Source: CAWDZK01 sp963807005 (GTDB lineage Bacteria > Actinomycetota > Actinomycetes > JACCUZ01). Taken from it: DNA of 64,000 nt. The DNA is taken from positions 248,001 to 312,000 of the forward strand of contig CAWDZK010000004.1 of NCBI GenBank assembly GCA_963807005.1. Direction: 5' to 3'. Of the stretch, positions 1 through 8,449 are shown piece after piece. How positions within the stretch are numbered: the first letter of the stretch is position 1; every line of letters begins with the position of its first letter. The notes below the pieces were generated by a model. The model saw only the letters and a list, made by a program, of their open reading frames with translations. It was not told the origin of the DNA and did no database searches. The position numbers and the translations under genes were made by a program.

Positions 1-86
1 CCGTTGCCAGCGGCCGGGCTCCCGGCCTTGTCAGACTTCGCTTCACTGCTCCCCCTAGGCTCATCAGCACGGATACTCATCCGTGG

Positions 87-108
87 ACCGGCGGCGGGAG
101 CCGCCGGT
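87..108 (-). terminator. GC-rich hairpin, second of two after the peroxidase gene
   Basis: A perfect 9-base stem (ACCGGCGGC / GCCGCCGGT) with a 4-base GGGA loop lies about 55 bases past the peroxidase stop. There is no clear U-tract, which is common in actinobacterial terminators. It probably backs up the hairpin at 127-155. The rest of bases 1-161 shows no gene I can support. Confidence 0.5.
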
Positions 109-126
109 TTCGCCCTGAGCGGGTCA

Positions 127-155
127 CCCGGCGGCGCCAGTGCGGCGCCGCCGGG
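127..155 (-). terminator. Strong hairpin just after the peroxidase stop codon
   Basis: A perfect 12-base stem (CCCGGCGGCGCC / GGCGCCGCCGGG) with a 5-base loop begins 6 bases beyond the stop codon of the minus-strand peroxidase gene. Position and stem strength fit an intrinsic, tail-less terminator. That role is inferred from structure only. Confidence 0.65.
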
Positions 156-161
156 GTCGAG

Positions 162-3100
162 CTATCGCGCGGTCACCGTGACCGTGTTGGAGTCCAGGCT
201 CTCCACCCCGGCCGCGCTGATGGTGTTCACCTTCACCAGGTAGGCGCCTCCCGCCGGCACCGGCAGCTGACCGGTGCGGAAGACGAGCAACTGCACCGTC
301 GTGGGCACGATCGCGGTGATCGGCGCCCCGCCGGCCACCGGGGTGGCGGTGAAGCGGTAGGTGAACCCGTTGCCCTGGTTGATCCACGTCGCCCCGACCG
401 TCAGCGGTGCGCCGACCGGACCCTGGGTGCCCGTGATGGTGGGCGCGTTGGGCCGGGCGAGCGAGGCCAGCGGGGTCACCGGAGCCGACAGCGGTGTGTA
501 GTCGCCCAGCTGCTCCGGCGGGATCGCGTTGTTCTTGGCCCGGACCTGGAACTGGTAGGCCGTGCCGTTGGTGAGCCCGGTGACGTTCAGCGACGTCGCG
601 TTGGCACCGGCAGGCAGGACGGCGACCGTCGTGCCCGGAGCTGCCGCCCGGACCACCCGGACGTCGTACCCGGTCACGCCACCCACGCTGTTCGGCGGCG
701 CCGTCCAGTTGACCAGCACCGAGGCCGAGCCCGGGACCACGGCCCCGAGCGTCGGGGTCCCCGGCCGGCCGACCACGATGGTGCGGTCGGTGAACTGCAG
801 CCGCTCGACGTTGGTGAGCCGGTCGATGCCGTCGATCCCGCCGTTGCTGTCCACCGTGATGACCCCGGCGTTCGCGCCGGTGCCCCGGGTGATCGTGTAG
901 GCGGTACTGACGCCCGAGAAGACCGCGGTGTCGACGCCGGAGCTGTCCGAGAGGATCTCGCGGACGATCAGGATGTGGTCGGGGCTCACCCGGCCGGCGA
1001 AGACGTCCTGCTGCAACGTCCGCGGGTTGCCGACCTGGTAGGGCTTCTCCATCAGGTCGGTCGTCCCGATCTCGACGCCGAAGTCGTTCAGGACGCTGAG
1101 CCGGACGTTGAGGTAGCGGTCACCGTCGATGATGTCGTCGGCGCCGCGTCCCTCCATCAGGTCCGAGCCCCCGCCACCGAGGATGATGTTGCCGGCGCCC
1201 CAGACGTTGCCGGTGATCTCGTCGCACTCGCCGTTGACCGTGCCTGCTGCGGCGACGGCGGCCTTGGGCGTGGTGAGCAGGGCCGCCGGGACGACCTGGT
1301 CGAGGCCCCGGATCCGGCTGATGCCCGCCGCGTCGAGGACGTTGCAGCCGCTGAAGCCCGCTCCGCCCACGTTGGACGGCACCAGGCTGTCACCGCGGAG
1401 GATGTCGTCGAGCTTGCTGCCCGAGAGGGCCTCGACCTCCTGGTAGCGGTCCCGGAAGACAACTGCCGGCAGGGGCACCCCGATCAGGCTGAGGTTCAGG
1501 TCGGCGTTGGCCTTGAGCGGGTCGTACTGGTACATCGACCAGTCGAACCCGGCCGCCCCCGCGTTGCGCTCGATCCCGGGACCGGCGGACAGGATGTCGT
1601 TGCCGCCCTCGGCGTCGTAGTCCTCCTCGCCGTTCTGCCCGATGAGGACGTCGTCGCCGGGGGAGTTCGGGTCGTCGAAGAACGGGGCGCAGGAGTCGCC
1701 GCAGAGCAGCTCCTGGCCGTCGCCGCCCTCGATCCAGTCCGAGCCGCCGTCGCCGAAGACCGTGTCGTTACCGGCGCCGGCGATGATCATGTCGTCGCCG
1801 TCGCCGCCGAACGTCTCGTTGTCGTTGGCCCCGCCGTTGGTGAAGTCGTTGCCCTCGCCACCCATGATGATGTCGAGGCCAGGACCCGCGTCGATGGCGT
1901 CGGCGCCCGGGCCGCCCTTGTGGACGTCGTCCCCGGCCAGGTCGGTGATGATGTCGTTGCCCTCGCCGCCCAGGGCGACGTCGGCACCGTCACCACCCTC
2001 GATCCGGTCGTTGCCCTCGTTCCCCAGGAAGGTGTCGTTGTCGACGCCCCCGTAGACCCGGTCCGCACCCGCGGTGCCGTTGTAGACCGCCTGGCCGTTG
2101 ATGCCGGCCGGGTCCACCGTGTTGCTGGTGCGGTACTGAATCGTGCCGTCAGGCTTGCGGACCAGGAGCGCGTGCTCGTCGCACTCGCTGGTGGGGTCGT
2201 CGGCCACGTTGGTGCCGAAGGTCTGGAAGCCCGCCGCGGTGCCGGCCAGGTTGCCCAGCTGGAACTTGCAGTCCGCGGTGCCGAACGCGTCCGCCTTGAG
2301 CGTGTTGGCGTTCGAGTTGCGCATGATCATCTCGGCGAACGAGTTGCCCTCGAGCGCGGCGCGCAGGTTCATGCCCGGGGTGCGGGCGAGGTAGTAGAAC
2401 CGGTCACCGTTCTGCAGGTCGGTCATCTGCTGCTCGAACACGAAGTTGAACGTGCTGCCCAGCAGGCCACCGAACAGGTTGGTCCGCTCGGCGAGTCCGC
2501 CGACCCAGAGGTCGATGCCGTCGACACCGGTGAGGGACACGCCGGCGGGGGTGTTCTCCCAGGCGCCGGAGCTGGTGAAGAACGCCTGGGCGTCCGCGGG
2601 GATCTCGGCAGGGTCCGTCCCGATCGGCGGGTCGACCAGCAGCTGGGCCGCTGCCCGCTTCCCGGCGATCGAGTCGACACCCGTGATGCTCGGGTGCAGA
2701 CCGTAGGCCGCCACGAAGTTGACCAGCGACTCCGGGTGCTTGAGGTTCAGCCCGAAGTCGAGCCAGCTCTCGTACGGCTGCAGGGCGCTGTCCTGCGTGT
2801 CGCCGTGGATCGACTTCCGCAGGTTGTTCAGCGTCGGCACGCCTGCGTCCCTGGCCCGCGCCATGTTGATGGTCGCGAGGTCCAGCGGCAGGCCCAGCAG
2901 GTTGTTGCGCAGGGTGTTGGTGACGAACTCGTCCAGCTCGTTGCCGACCTGGTCCGACATGCCCATCACGATCGCCCCGACAGCCTCGTCCGTGGACAGC
3001 CGCGGCTTGCCCGGCCCGGCGTCGTTGAACGCCGGCGGGTTGAGGAATCCGTCGAAGAGGCTGATGTCGTTGTTCGACCCGTCCTCGTTGGTGCGGGAGA

Positions 3101-5033
3101 TCGTGTCGGTCAGCATCGAGTGGCCGAACCGGTAGACCGCGTGCGCGAACTCCGCCCGGATCGCCGGGTTGACGTTGTCGTGGTACACGGTGAACGGGTT
3201 GATCAGCGGCTGGATCTTGCGGCCGAACTCCTCGAAGACGAGGTGCTGGTACTCCATCTCGGTCACGAACCGCGCCGCCTGGAACAGTCGCTGGCCGTAG
3301 TCGAACACCGGAGCGGTCGCCGGGGTGCCCGCCGGGCCGGGGACGGCGACCGGAGCCGCCCTCCACTTGGCGAGTTCCGAGATGCCCTTGGTCGACAGGT
3401 CGGTCTCGAGCGTGTTCTTGATGTCCGACACGAGGCGGTCGTGCTCCGAGTGGAACACCTGGTGCACGGCGGTCAGCCCGATGTTCTCGTTGGTCCGGCC
3501 GTCACCCGCCATGAAGTGCGCGTCGAGCATCTCGTCGTCGTAGGTGCCAGGTTCCTGAGGCCCGTTCAGGCCGGTGATGACCGTGTCCGAGTCGGGGGTC
3601 AGGGCGGGGCGGGCCGGGTTCGGACCCTGGGCCGGGACAGCCTGCGTCGGCACGGCGTTGTGCGCGATGTCGTCGAGGAAGGCGGCGCCGACGCGGACGA
3701 CGTCCGCGGGGACGTCGAGGCCGCCGCCGGCGCGGTTGCCCTCGACGAACACGTCGTCCGCTGTCAGCCCCTTGCCGTCCGGACCCTTGGTCACGAGCAT
3801 CGGCAGGCCCCGGGCCGGGCCTCGGGTGAAGTTGCCGTATGGGTCGGTGACCAGCATCGGGATGTCGAAGATGTCGGCGTCGGTCAGCTTGATGCCCAAC
3901 ATGGACGCGGTGGTGGACTTGAGGAAGCCCCAGGTCGGCATGCCGCCGTCCGCGGTGCTGAGGAGCTTTCCGGTGTCGGCCGGCCGGCCTGCGACGTCGA
4001 CGTACTCGCGCAGGAACACCTGGTGCGAGGGGATCGACGTGTACGTCTGGGACTGGTCGACGAACGGGGTGTCGGTGTTGACGCCGTCCTTCACGTCGTC
4101 CGCGGTGCCGAGGACGCCGTCCGGGCCGGGCAGGTTCTCGGTCCGGGTCAGTGCCATGAACCTGGCGTTCGGGCCGGGCTCGTCGCCGCTGCCGGGGATG
4201 CCGTCGATGCCGTCGAGCAGCGGGTCGTCGTCACGCAGCGGGACGAAGACCGCGCCGTGCGACTTCTTGGTGAAGTCCAGGCCGTGGTCGAAGAACTGCC
4301 CGAACAGGGTGAACCACGAGTTGTAGGGCGGCGAGAGGCCGACATCGGTGGTCACGTTCGGGATGAACAGGGTCTGCCCGGCCGGGACGCAGTCCACCGG
4401 GTCGTTCGGCGCCACGCACGGCTCCACGCCGGGGTTGCCCTGAGTGCGCACCGGGTGCAGCGCCGCCGAGACCGCGGCGGGGTTCGTCACCGTCTGGTCA
4501 ACGATCAGGTTGCTGATCAGCCGCGGCTGCGAGTCCACGACATTCGTGTTCTTCGACGCGTAGGTCGTGATCTGCCCAGGCGGGCCGAACGGACCGGCTG
4601 CCTCGGCGGGGCGGAAGTCCGCCGGTGCGTGCCGCGGGAACGGCTTGTGGGAGGCGCCGAAGTGGGCGCGCTCGGGCTGCAGGTTGTTGCAGGAGCCGTC
4701 GACGGTGCGCAGGCCGTAGCTGAGCAGCGGGTTCGGGATCTGGCTCGGGCCGTCGCCGAGCTGCGAGTCGCACGGTCCGGTCGCAGCTGTCGTGGTGCGG
4801 ACGTGCCGCTCCGCGATCTGGATCTGCTTGAGGATGAACGCGAGGTCGCTCTTGGTCACGTTGAAACCCTGGCCGACCGGCGCGGTGCCGGCGTCGGCCG
4901 AGGTGACCAGGCCGAGCGGGAGGAGAGTGACACCGAGAACAAGCGTCGAGATCCCCGCGACGGCGGTACGGATCCGACGGCTCACTGCGCGCCGCGGACG
5001 GCGCGATGAGTTGGTCAAGACGAAGTGACGCAC
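162..5033 (-). CDS. Secreted haem peroxidase with RTX calcium-binding repeats and fibronectin III domain
   Basis: This 1623-residue protein starts with GTG and a signal peptide: an Arg-rich n-region, a hydrophobic core at about 24-44, and probable cleavage after ADA at about 48. An animal-type haem peroxidase domain follows. The distal motif GQFFDHGLD has its His at 250, the substrate-loop motif GDGRTNENIGLTAVH starts near 511, and the proximal motif RFGHSM has its His at 638. From about 1000 to 1150 come RTX nonapeptides of GGxGxDxxx type, which bind calcium after export. A fibronectin III domain (about 1420-1510) and a further Ig-like end follow. Family knowledge predicts H2O2-dependent oxidation of halides or organic substrates outside the cell; the substrate cannot be read. 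The gene stands alone, divergent from a SARP regulator, and is followed by two hairpins. Confidence 0.9.
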   Translation of the reverse strand: MRHFVLTNSSRRPRRAVSRRIRTAVAGISTLVLGVTLLPLGLVTSADAGTAPVGQGFNVTKSDLAFILKQIQIAERHVRTTTAATGPCDSQLGDGPSQIPNPLLSYGLRTVDGSCNNLQPERAHFGASHKPFPRHAPADFRPAEAAGPFGPPGQITTYASKNTNVVDSQPRLISNLIVDQTVTNPAAVSAALHPVRTQGNPGVEPCVAPNDPVDCVPAGQTLFIPNVTTDVGLSPPYNSWFTLFGQFFDHGLDFTKKSHGAVFVPLRDDDPLLDGIDGIPGSGDEPGPNARFMALTRTENLPGPDGVLGTADDVKDGVNTDTPFVDQSQTYTSIPSHQVFLREYVDVAGRPADTGKLLSTADGGMPTWGFLKSTTASMLGIKLTDADIFDIPMLVTDPYGNFTRGPARGLPMLVTKGPDGKGLTADDVFVEGNRAGGGLDVPADVVRVGAAFLDDIAHNAVPTQAVPAQGPNPARPALTPDSDTVITGLNGPQEPGTYDDEMLDAHFMAGDGRTNENIGLTAVHQVFHSEHDRLVSDIKNTLETDLSTKGISELAKWRAAPVAVPGPAGTPATAPVFDYGQRLFQAARFVTEMEYQHLVFEEFGRKIQPLINPFTVYHDNVNPAIRAEFAHAVYRFGHSMLTDTISRTNEDGSNNDISLFDGFLNPPAFNDAGPGKPRLSTDEAVGAIVMGMSDQVGNELDEFVTNTLRNNLLGLPLDLATINMARARDAGVPTLNNLRKSIHGDTQDSALQPYESWLDFGLNLKHPESLVNFVAAYGLHPSITGVDSIAGKRAAAQLLVDPPIGTDPAEIPADAQAFFTSSGAWENTPAGVSLTGVDGIDLWVGGLAERTNLFGGLLGSTFNFVFEQQMTDLQNGDRFYYLARTPGMNLRAALEGNSFAEMIMRNSNANTLKADAFGTADCKFQLGNLAGTAAGFQTFGTNVADDPTSECDEHALLVRKPDGTIQYRTSNTVDPAGINGQAVYNGTAGADRVYGGVDNDTFLGNEGNDRIEGGDGADVALGGEGNDIITDLAGDDVHKGGPGADAIDAGPGLDIIMGGEGNDFTNGGANDNETFGGDGDDMIIAGAGNDTVFGDGGSDWIEGGDGQELLCGDSCAPFFDDPNSPGDDVLIGQNGEEDYDAEGGNDILSAGPGIERNAGAAGFDWSMYQYDPLKANADLNLSLIGVPLPAVVFRDRYQEVEALSGSKLDDILRGDSLVPSNVGGAGFSGCNVLDAAGISRIRGLDQVVPAALLTTPKAAVAAAGTVNGECDEITGNVWGAGNIILGGGGSDLMEGRGADDIIDGDRYLNVRLSVLNDFGVEIGTTDLMEKPYQVGNPRTLQQDVFAGRVSPDHILIVREILSDSSGVDTAVFSGVSTAYTITRGTGANAGVITVDSNGGIDGIDRLTNVERLQFTDRTIVVGRPGTPTLGAVVPGSASVLVNWTAPPNSVGGVTGYDVRVVRAAAPGTTVAVLPAGANATSLNVTGLTNGTAYQFQVRAKNNAIPPEQLGDYTPLSAPVTPLASLARPNAPTITGTQGPVGAPLTVGATWINQGNGFTYRFTATPVAGGAPITAIVPTTVQLLVFRTGQLPVPAGGAYLVKVNTISAAGVESLDSNTVTVTAR

Positions 5034-5080
5034 GGTGTCCCCCAGGCCTCAGACGTTTGGTGTTGGCACGGTGCAGGGGC

Positions 5081-5100
5081 AACCTTGGGCAAACCTTGGG
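5081..5100. promoter_or_regulatory. Candidate SARP operator: direct repeat with 11-base period
   Basis: AACCTTGGG occurs at 5081-5089 and again at 5092-5100, an 11-base period or one helical turn. SARP regulators are known to bind short direct repeats with this period near the -35 region. The pair lies 48 bases upstream of the peroxidase GTG and about 180 bases upstream of the divergent SARP gene, inside the 244-base gap 5034-5277. The -10 and -35 boxes are not obvious. Confidence 0.5.
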
Positions 5101-5277
5101 GAGATCACGCGTAGCCCTGTCGCACGCGGGACTCACTCGTTCGGCGCAGCCCGTTCAGGAGGCGGACATGGCGGAACGGCCCATGGTGGGTGTGTCATCG
5201 CATCCCGCACCCTTGGCGTCGACTCACCTGCGGCCGCCCTGCTGGCGCGCCGCAGCGCCTTTGGGGGGCTCGTGTAG

Positions 5278-6288
5278 ATGCAGCACGTCCATGACGCGGA
5301 CGAGCTGCGGATCAACGTCTTCGGGGAGACGGAGGTCCGCAGCGGCAGCCGCGTGCTCGGACTCGGGGCCTTCGGTGGCGTCAAGACCAGGCAGATCCTC
5401 GAGCTCCTCGTGCTCCATCGGCACCAGTCGGTGTCGAAGGACCGCCTGGCCGACCTGCTGTGGGAGGGCCAGCCACCGCGCGACTACATGGCGACGCTCG
5501 AGAGCTACGTCTCGGTGTTGCGCGGAAAGCTCCAGCCAGGGGCAGCACGGGGCGAGTCGGTCATCGTCACCGGCCCCGGCTCCTACTCGCTCGACCGCAC
5601 CCGCGTGTCGCTGGACGTCGACGAGTTCGACCGGCTCGCCTGCGAGAGCGTCGACCTGCCGGCCCGGCAACGACTGGCCATGCTGTCCGACGCACTCGAC
5701 CTGGTACGCGGGCCACTGCTCAGCCACGAGCTGTACGGCAGCTGGGTGCAAGCGGCGCGGGTGCGTTACGAGGAGCGGGTGCTCGGTGTCCTGGTCTCGT
5801 CCGCCGAGCTGAGCATGGCGACCGAGGACTACGAGACGGCCTACCGGATGTCCGCCCGGGCACTGCACCAAGACCCCCTCTCCGAGGCTGCCTGCCAGCT
5901 GGCCATGCGGGCGCACTGGGCGGCCGGTCGGAAGGCGCAGGCCCTGCGGGTCTACGAGGGCTTTCGACGAGTCGTGCGCGACGAGCTGGGCATCGAGCCG
6001 AGCGAGACCACGCGTGCCCTGTACGCCGCCCTGCTCGCCGAGGACATGTCCGACGGCCCGGGCAATGCGCCCGGTGAGCTCGGGATCCTCGTGAACGCCG
6101 TGATCGAGCTGTACCAGCGATGCCGGATCACACCGTCGGACTCCTCGGCCGACGACGTCCTCATCTTGCCCGCTCAGCGATCAGCGGCTGCCGGGGCCAC
6201 CACACCGGCCGACGGTCCCGGTGGACTCCTCATCGATCTCGTGGCCCGCGCCACGACTCTCGAGACCGGCCTGACCGCGAGCGCGTGA
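5278..6288 (+). CDS. SARP/AfsR-type transcriptional activator (winged helix + BTAD)
   Basis: The 336-residue protein has an OmpR-like winged-helix DNA-binding domain at about 8-100, including the segment around KTRQILELLVLH and the recognition part DYMATLESYVSVLRGKL. A BTAD helical-repeat domain follows at about 110-255, with the typical ending ELGIEPSETTRALY. The last 80 residues are extra, Ala/Asp-rich and unassigned. SARPs usually activate adjacent gene clusters. The divergent peroxidase and the downstream hyuAB pair are the natural candidates, and an 11-base-period repeat in the upstream gap supports the peroxidase. ATG was chosen as the first start after an in-frame stop, with a G-rich tract upstream. 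No NB-ARC or TPR domain is present, so it is a small SARP. Confidence 0.88.
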   Translation: MQHVHDADELRINVFGETEVRSGSRVLGLGAFGGVKTRQILELLVLHRHQSVSKDRLADLLWEGQPPRDYMATLESYVSVLRGKLQPGAARGESVIVTGPGSYSLDRTRVSLDVDEFDRLACESVDLPARQRLAMLSDALDLVRGPLLSHELYGSWVQAARVRYEERVLGVLVSSAELSMATEDYETAYRMSARALHQDPLSEAACQLAMRAHWAAGRKAQALRVYEGFRRVVRDELGIEPSETTRALYAALLAEDMSDGPGNAPGELGILVNAVIELYQRCRITPSDSSADDVLILPAQRSAAAGATTPADGPGGLLIDLVARATTLETGLTASA

Positions 6289-6355
6289 CTGACCGGGGCC
6301 ACGAGCCCGGCGCCGCTGCGGGCTAACCTGGAGGCCCCGTCCCGGAGGTTGGCAG

Positions 6356-8449
6356 ATGTCGGAGCTCGCAGCGCGACCGGGCCGCTCCGGTCGGCTCCGG
6401 ATCGGCATCGACACCGGCGGGACCTTCACCGACGTCGTGGCGGTGGATGCCGAGAGCGGCCGGGTGGTCACCACCAAGACGCCCTCGACGCCCAGCGACC
6501 CCGCGGACGGATTCATGGCCGGCGTCCGCAAGGTGCTGGACCTGATGGGAGCCGCGGGCTCGGACGTGTCGGCGGTGAGCCATGGCACCACGGTCGCGAC
6601 CAACCAGCTGCTCGAGGGCAAAGTAGGCGACCTCGGCTTCATCACCACCGAGGGCTACGAGTTCCTGCTGGAGATCGCCCGTCAGTCGGTCCCGGACGGG
6701 TACGGCAACTCCTACTTCTGGGTCAAGCCGCCCCGGATCGTCCCGGTGCACCGGGTCCGCACGGTCCGCGGCCGGCTGGACTTCCAGGGGAACGAGGTCC
6801 GGCCGTTCGACGAGTCGGACGCGGTCGCGGCCGCCCGGTTCTTCCGGGACGCCGGCATCGACACCATCGGGGTCTGCTTCCTGCACGCGTACGCCGACCC
6901 CGCACATGAGCTGGCGATGCGCGAGGTCCTGCGGCGCGAGCACCCGACGGCGGTGGTGTCGATCTCCAGCGAGGTCCTGCGGGAGTACCGCGAGTACGAG
7001 CGGGCGGTCACCACGCTGGTCGACGCGGCCGTCAAGCCGCGGATGTCGTCGTACGTCGCGAACATCCGCGGCCGCCTGGACGAGCTCTCCCCGGGCGTGC
7101 CGTTCTACGTCATGAAGTCCAACGGCGGCGTCCTGTCGGCGGAGGAGGTCGTGCACCAGCCGATCACCACTGTGCTGTCCGGCCCCGCGGCTGGTGCGCT
7201 GGGGGCCGCTTTGGTCGCCCGGGAGGCCGGCTTCGACAAGCTGCTCACCTGCGACGGCGGGGGCACCTCGACCGACGTCGCTGTCGTGCTCGGCGGCGAG
7301 CCTGCGCTGACCACCGAGGGCAGCGTCGGCAGCTACCCCAGCAAGGTGCCGATGATCGACGTGGTCACCGTCGGCGCCGGCGGGGGATCGGTCGCCTGGG
7401 TGTCGCCCGAGGGCTCGCTCAAGGTGGGACCACGGTCGGCGGGCGCCGACCCCGGCCCGATCTGCTACGGCAAGGGCGGCACCGAGCCGACCGTCACCGA
7501 CGCGCACCTGGTGCTCGGGCGGATCCCGCCGCACCTGCTCGGCGGCGAGATCCCGCTCGACATCGACGCGGCCCGGTCCGGGCTGGCCAAGCTGGCCGAG
7601 GCGCTCGGGCTTGGCGTGGAGAAGGCGGCCACCGGGATCCTGGAGATCTCGGCGTGGAACCAGGCGAACGCGCTGCGCGAGGTCACCGTCAAGCGCGGGC
7701 TGGACGTCCGGGACTTCACCATGGCGACCTTCGGCGGCTCGGGTTCGCTGCTGCTGTGCCGGCTGGTCGACGTGCTCGGCCTGGCCGGCGTGCTGGTGCC
7801 GCGCGATCCCGGCAACCTGTCCGCGTTCGGGCTGCTCACCGTCGACGTGCGCAACGACTACGTGCGCACGGCTGTGAGCCGGCACAGCGATCTCGACCGG
7901 TCGTCGGTGTCGGACGTGCTCGACGACCTGCAGGCGCAGGCGGCCGCGGCGCTGGACCGGGAGGGGTTCCTGCGCGCCGAGCACCGCTACCTGCGCAGCG
8001 CCGACCTCCGCTACGCCGGTCAGGCGTTCGAGGTGCGGGTCCCGGCCCCCGACAGCGCGGTCGACCAGGCCTTCGTCGACGCGGTCGCCGACGCCTTCCA
8101 CGACGCGCACGAGCAGCTCTACGGCTATGCGTTCCGCGGCGACTCCCGCCAGCCGGTCGAGTGGGTGAACCTGCGGGTCACCGGGATCGGCCCGATCGAG
8201 CGGCCCAGGCTGGCCGAGCTGCCGGGTCGCCCCGACGGTGCTGAGCGGGCCCGCACCGGCGTACGCGCGGTGTGCTTCGACGACTGGGTCGACACCGCGG
8301 TCTACTGGCGTCCCGACCTCGCCCCGGGCGACGTCGTCGAGGGACCGGCGATCGTCGAGGAGTTCGGCTCGACGGTCCCGCTGCACCCCGGCTACTCCGC
8401 GAGGGTGGACCGGTTCGGCAACCTGCTCGTCACGAGGACGGAGCGCTGA
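6356..8449 (+). CDS. hyuA: Hydantoinase/5-oxoprolinase family subunit A
   Basis: This 697-residue protein has the HyuA ASKHA ATPase fold. The first phosphate motif, IGIDTGGTFTDVVAVD, lies at about 16-31, the second motif CDGGGTSTDVAVV near 300, and a glycine-rich GAGGGSVAWV near 341. Family members open cyclic amides (hydantoins, 5-oxoproline, N-methylhydantoin) with ATP or carboxylate ketones such as acetone. The motifs do not decide the substrate. A good Shine-Dalgarno GGAGG lies 9 bases upstream of the ATG. The stop overlaps the start of hyuB (TGATG), so translation is probably coupled and the products form a complex. No racemase or carbamoylase lies nearby. Confidence 0.88.
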   Translation: MSELAARPGRSGRLRIGIDTGGTFTDVVAVDAESGRVVTTKTPSTPSDPADGFMAGVRKVLDLMGAAGSDVSAVSHGTTVATNQLLEGKVGDLGFITTEGYEFLLEIARQSVPDGYGNSYFWVKPPRIVPVHRVRTVRGRLDFQGNEVRPFDESDAVAAARFFRDAGIDTIGVCFLHAYADPAHELAMREVLRREHPTAVVSISSEVLREYREYERAVTTLVDAAVKPRMSSYVANIRGRLDELSPGVPFYVMKSNGGVLSAEEVVHQPITTVLSGPAAGALGAALVAREAGFDKLLTCDGGGTSTDVAVVLGGEPALTTEGSVGSYPSKVPMIDVVTVGAGGGSVAWVSPEGSLKVGPRSAGADPGPICYGKGGTEPTVTDAHLVLGRIPPHLLGGEIPLDIDAARSGLAKLAEALGLGVEKAATGILEISAWNQANALREVTVKRGLDVRDFTMATFGGSGSLLLCRLVDVLGLAGVLVPRDPGNLSAFGLLTVDVRNDYVRTAVSRHSDLDRSSVSDVLDDLQAQAAAALDREGFLRAEHRYLRSADLRYAGQAFEVRVPAPDSAVDQAFVDAVADAFHDAHEQLYGYAFRGDSRQPVEWVNLRVTGIGPIERPRLAELPGRPDGAERARTGVRAVCFDDWVDTAVYWRPDLAPGDVVEGPAIVEEFGSTVPLHPGYSARVDRFGNLLVTRTER

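Noticed and set aside
1780..2080. Repetitive DNA that might be a CRISPR or tandem repeat
   Set aside because: The repetition reflects RTX nonapeptide coding (GGxGxD) and lacks identical repeats and unique spacers.
975..5009. A 1344-codon open frame opposite the peroxidase gene
   Set aside because: It is an antisense shadow produced by GC-rich codon bias. Its translation is Val/Asp/Arg/Gly-rich with no domain, while the minus strand has a complete peroxidase.
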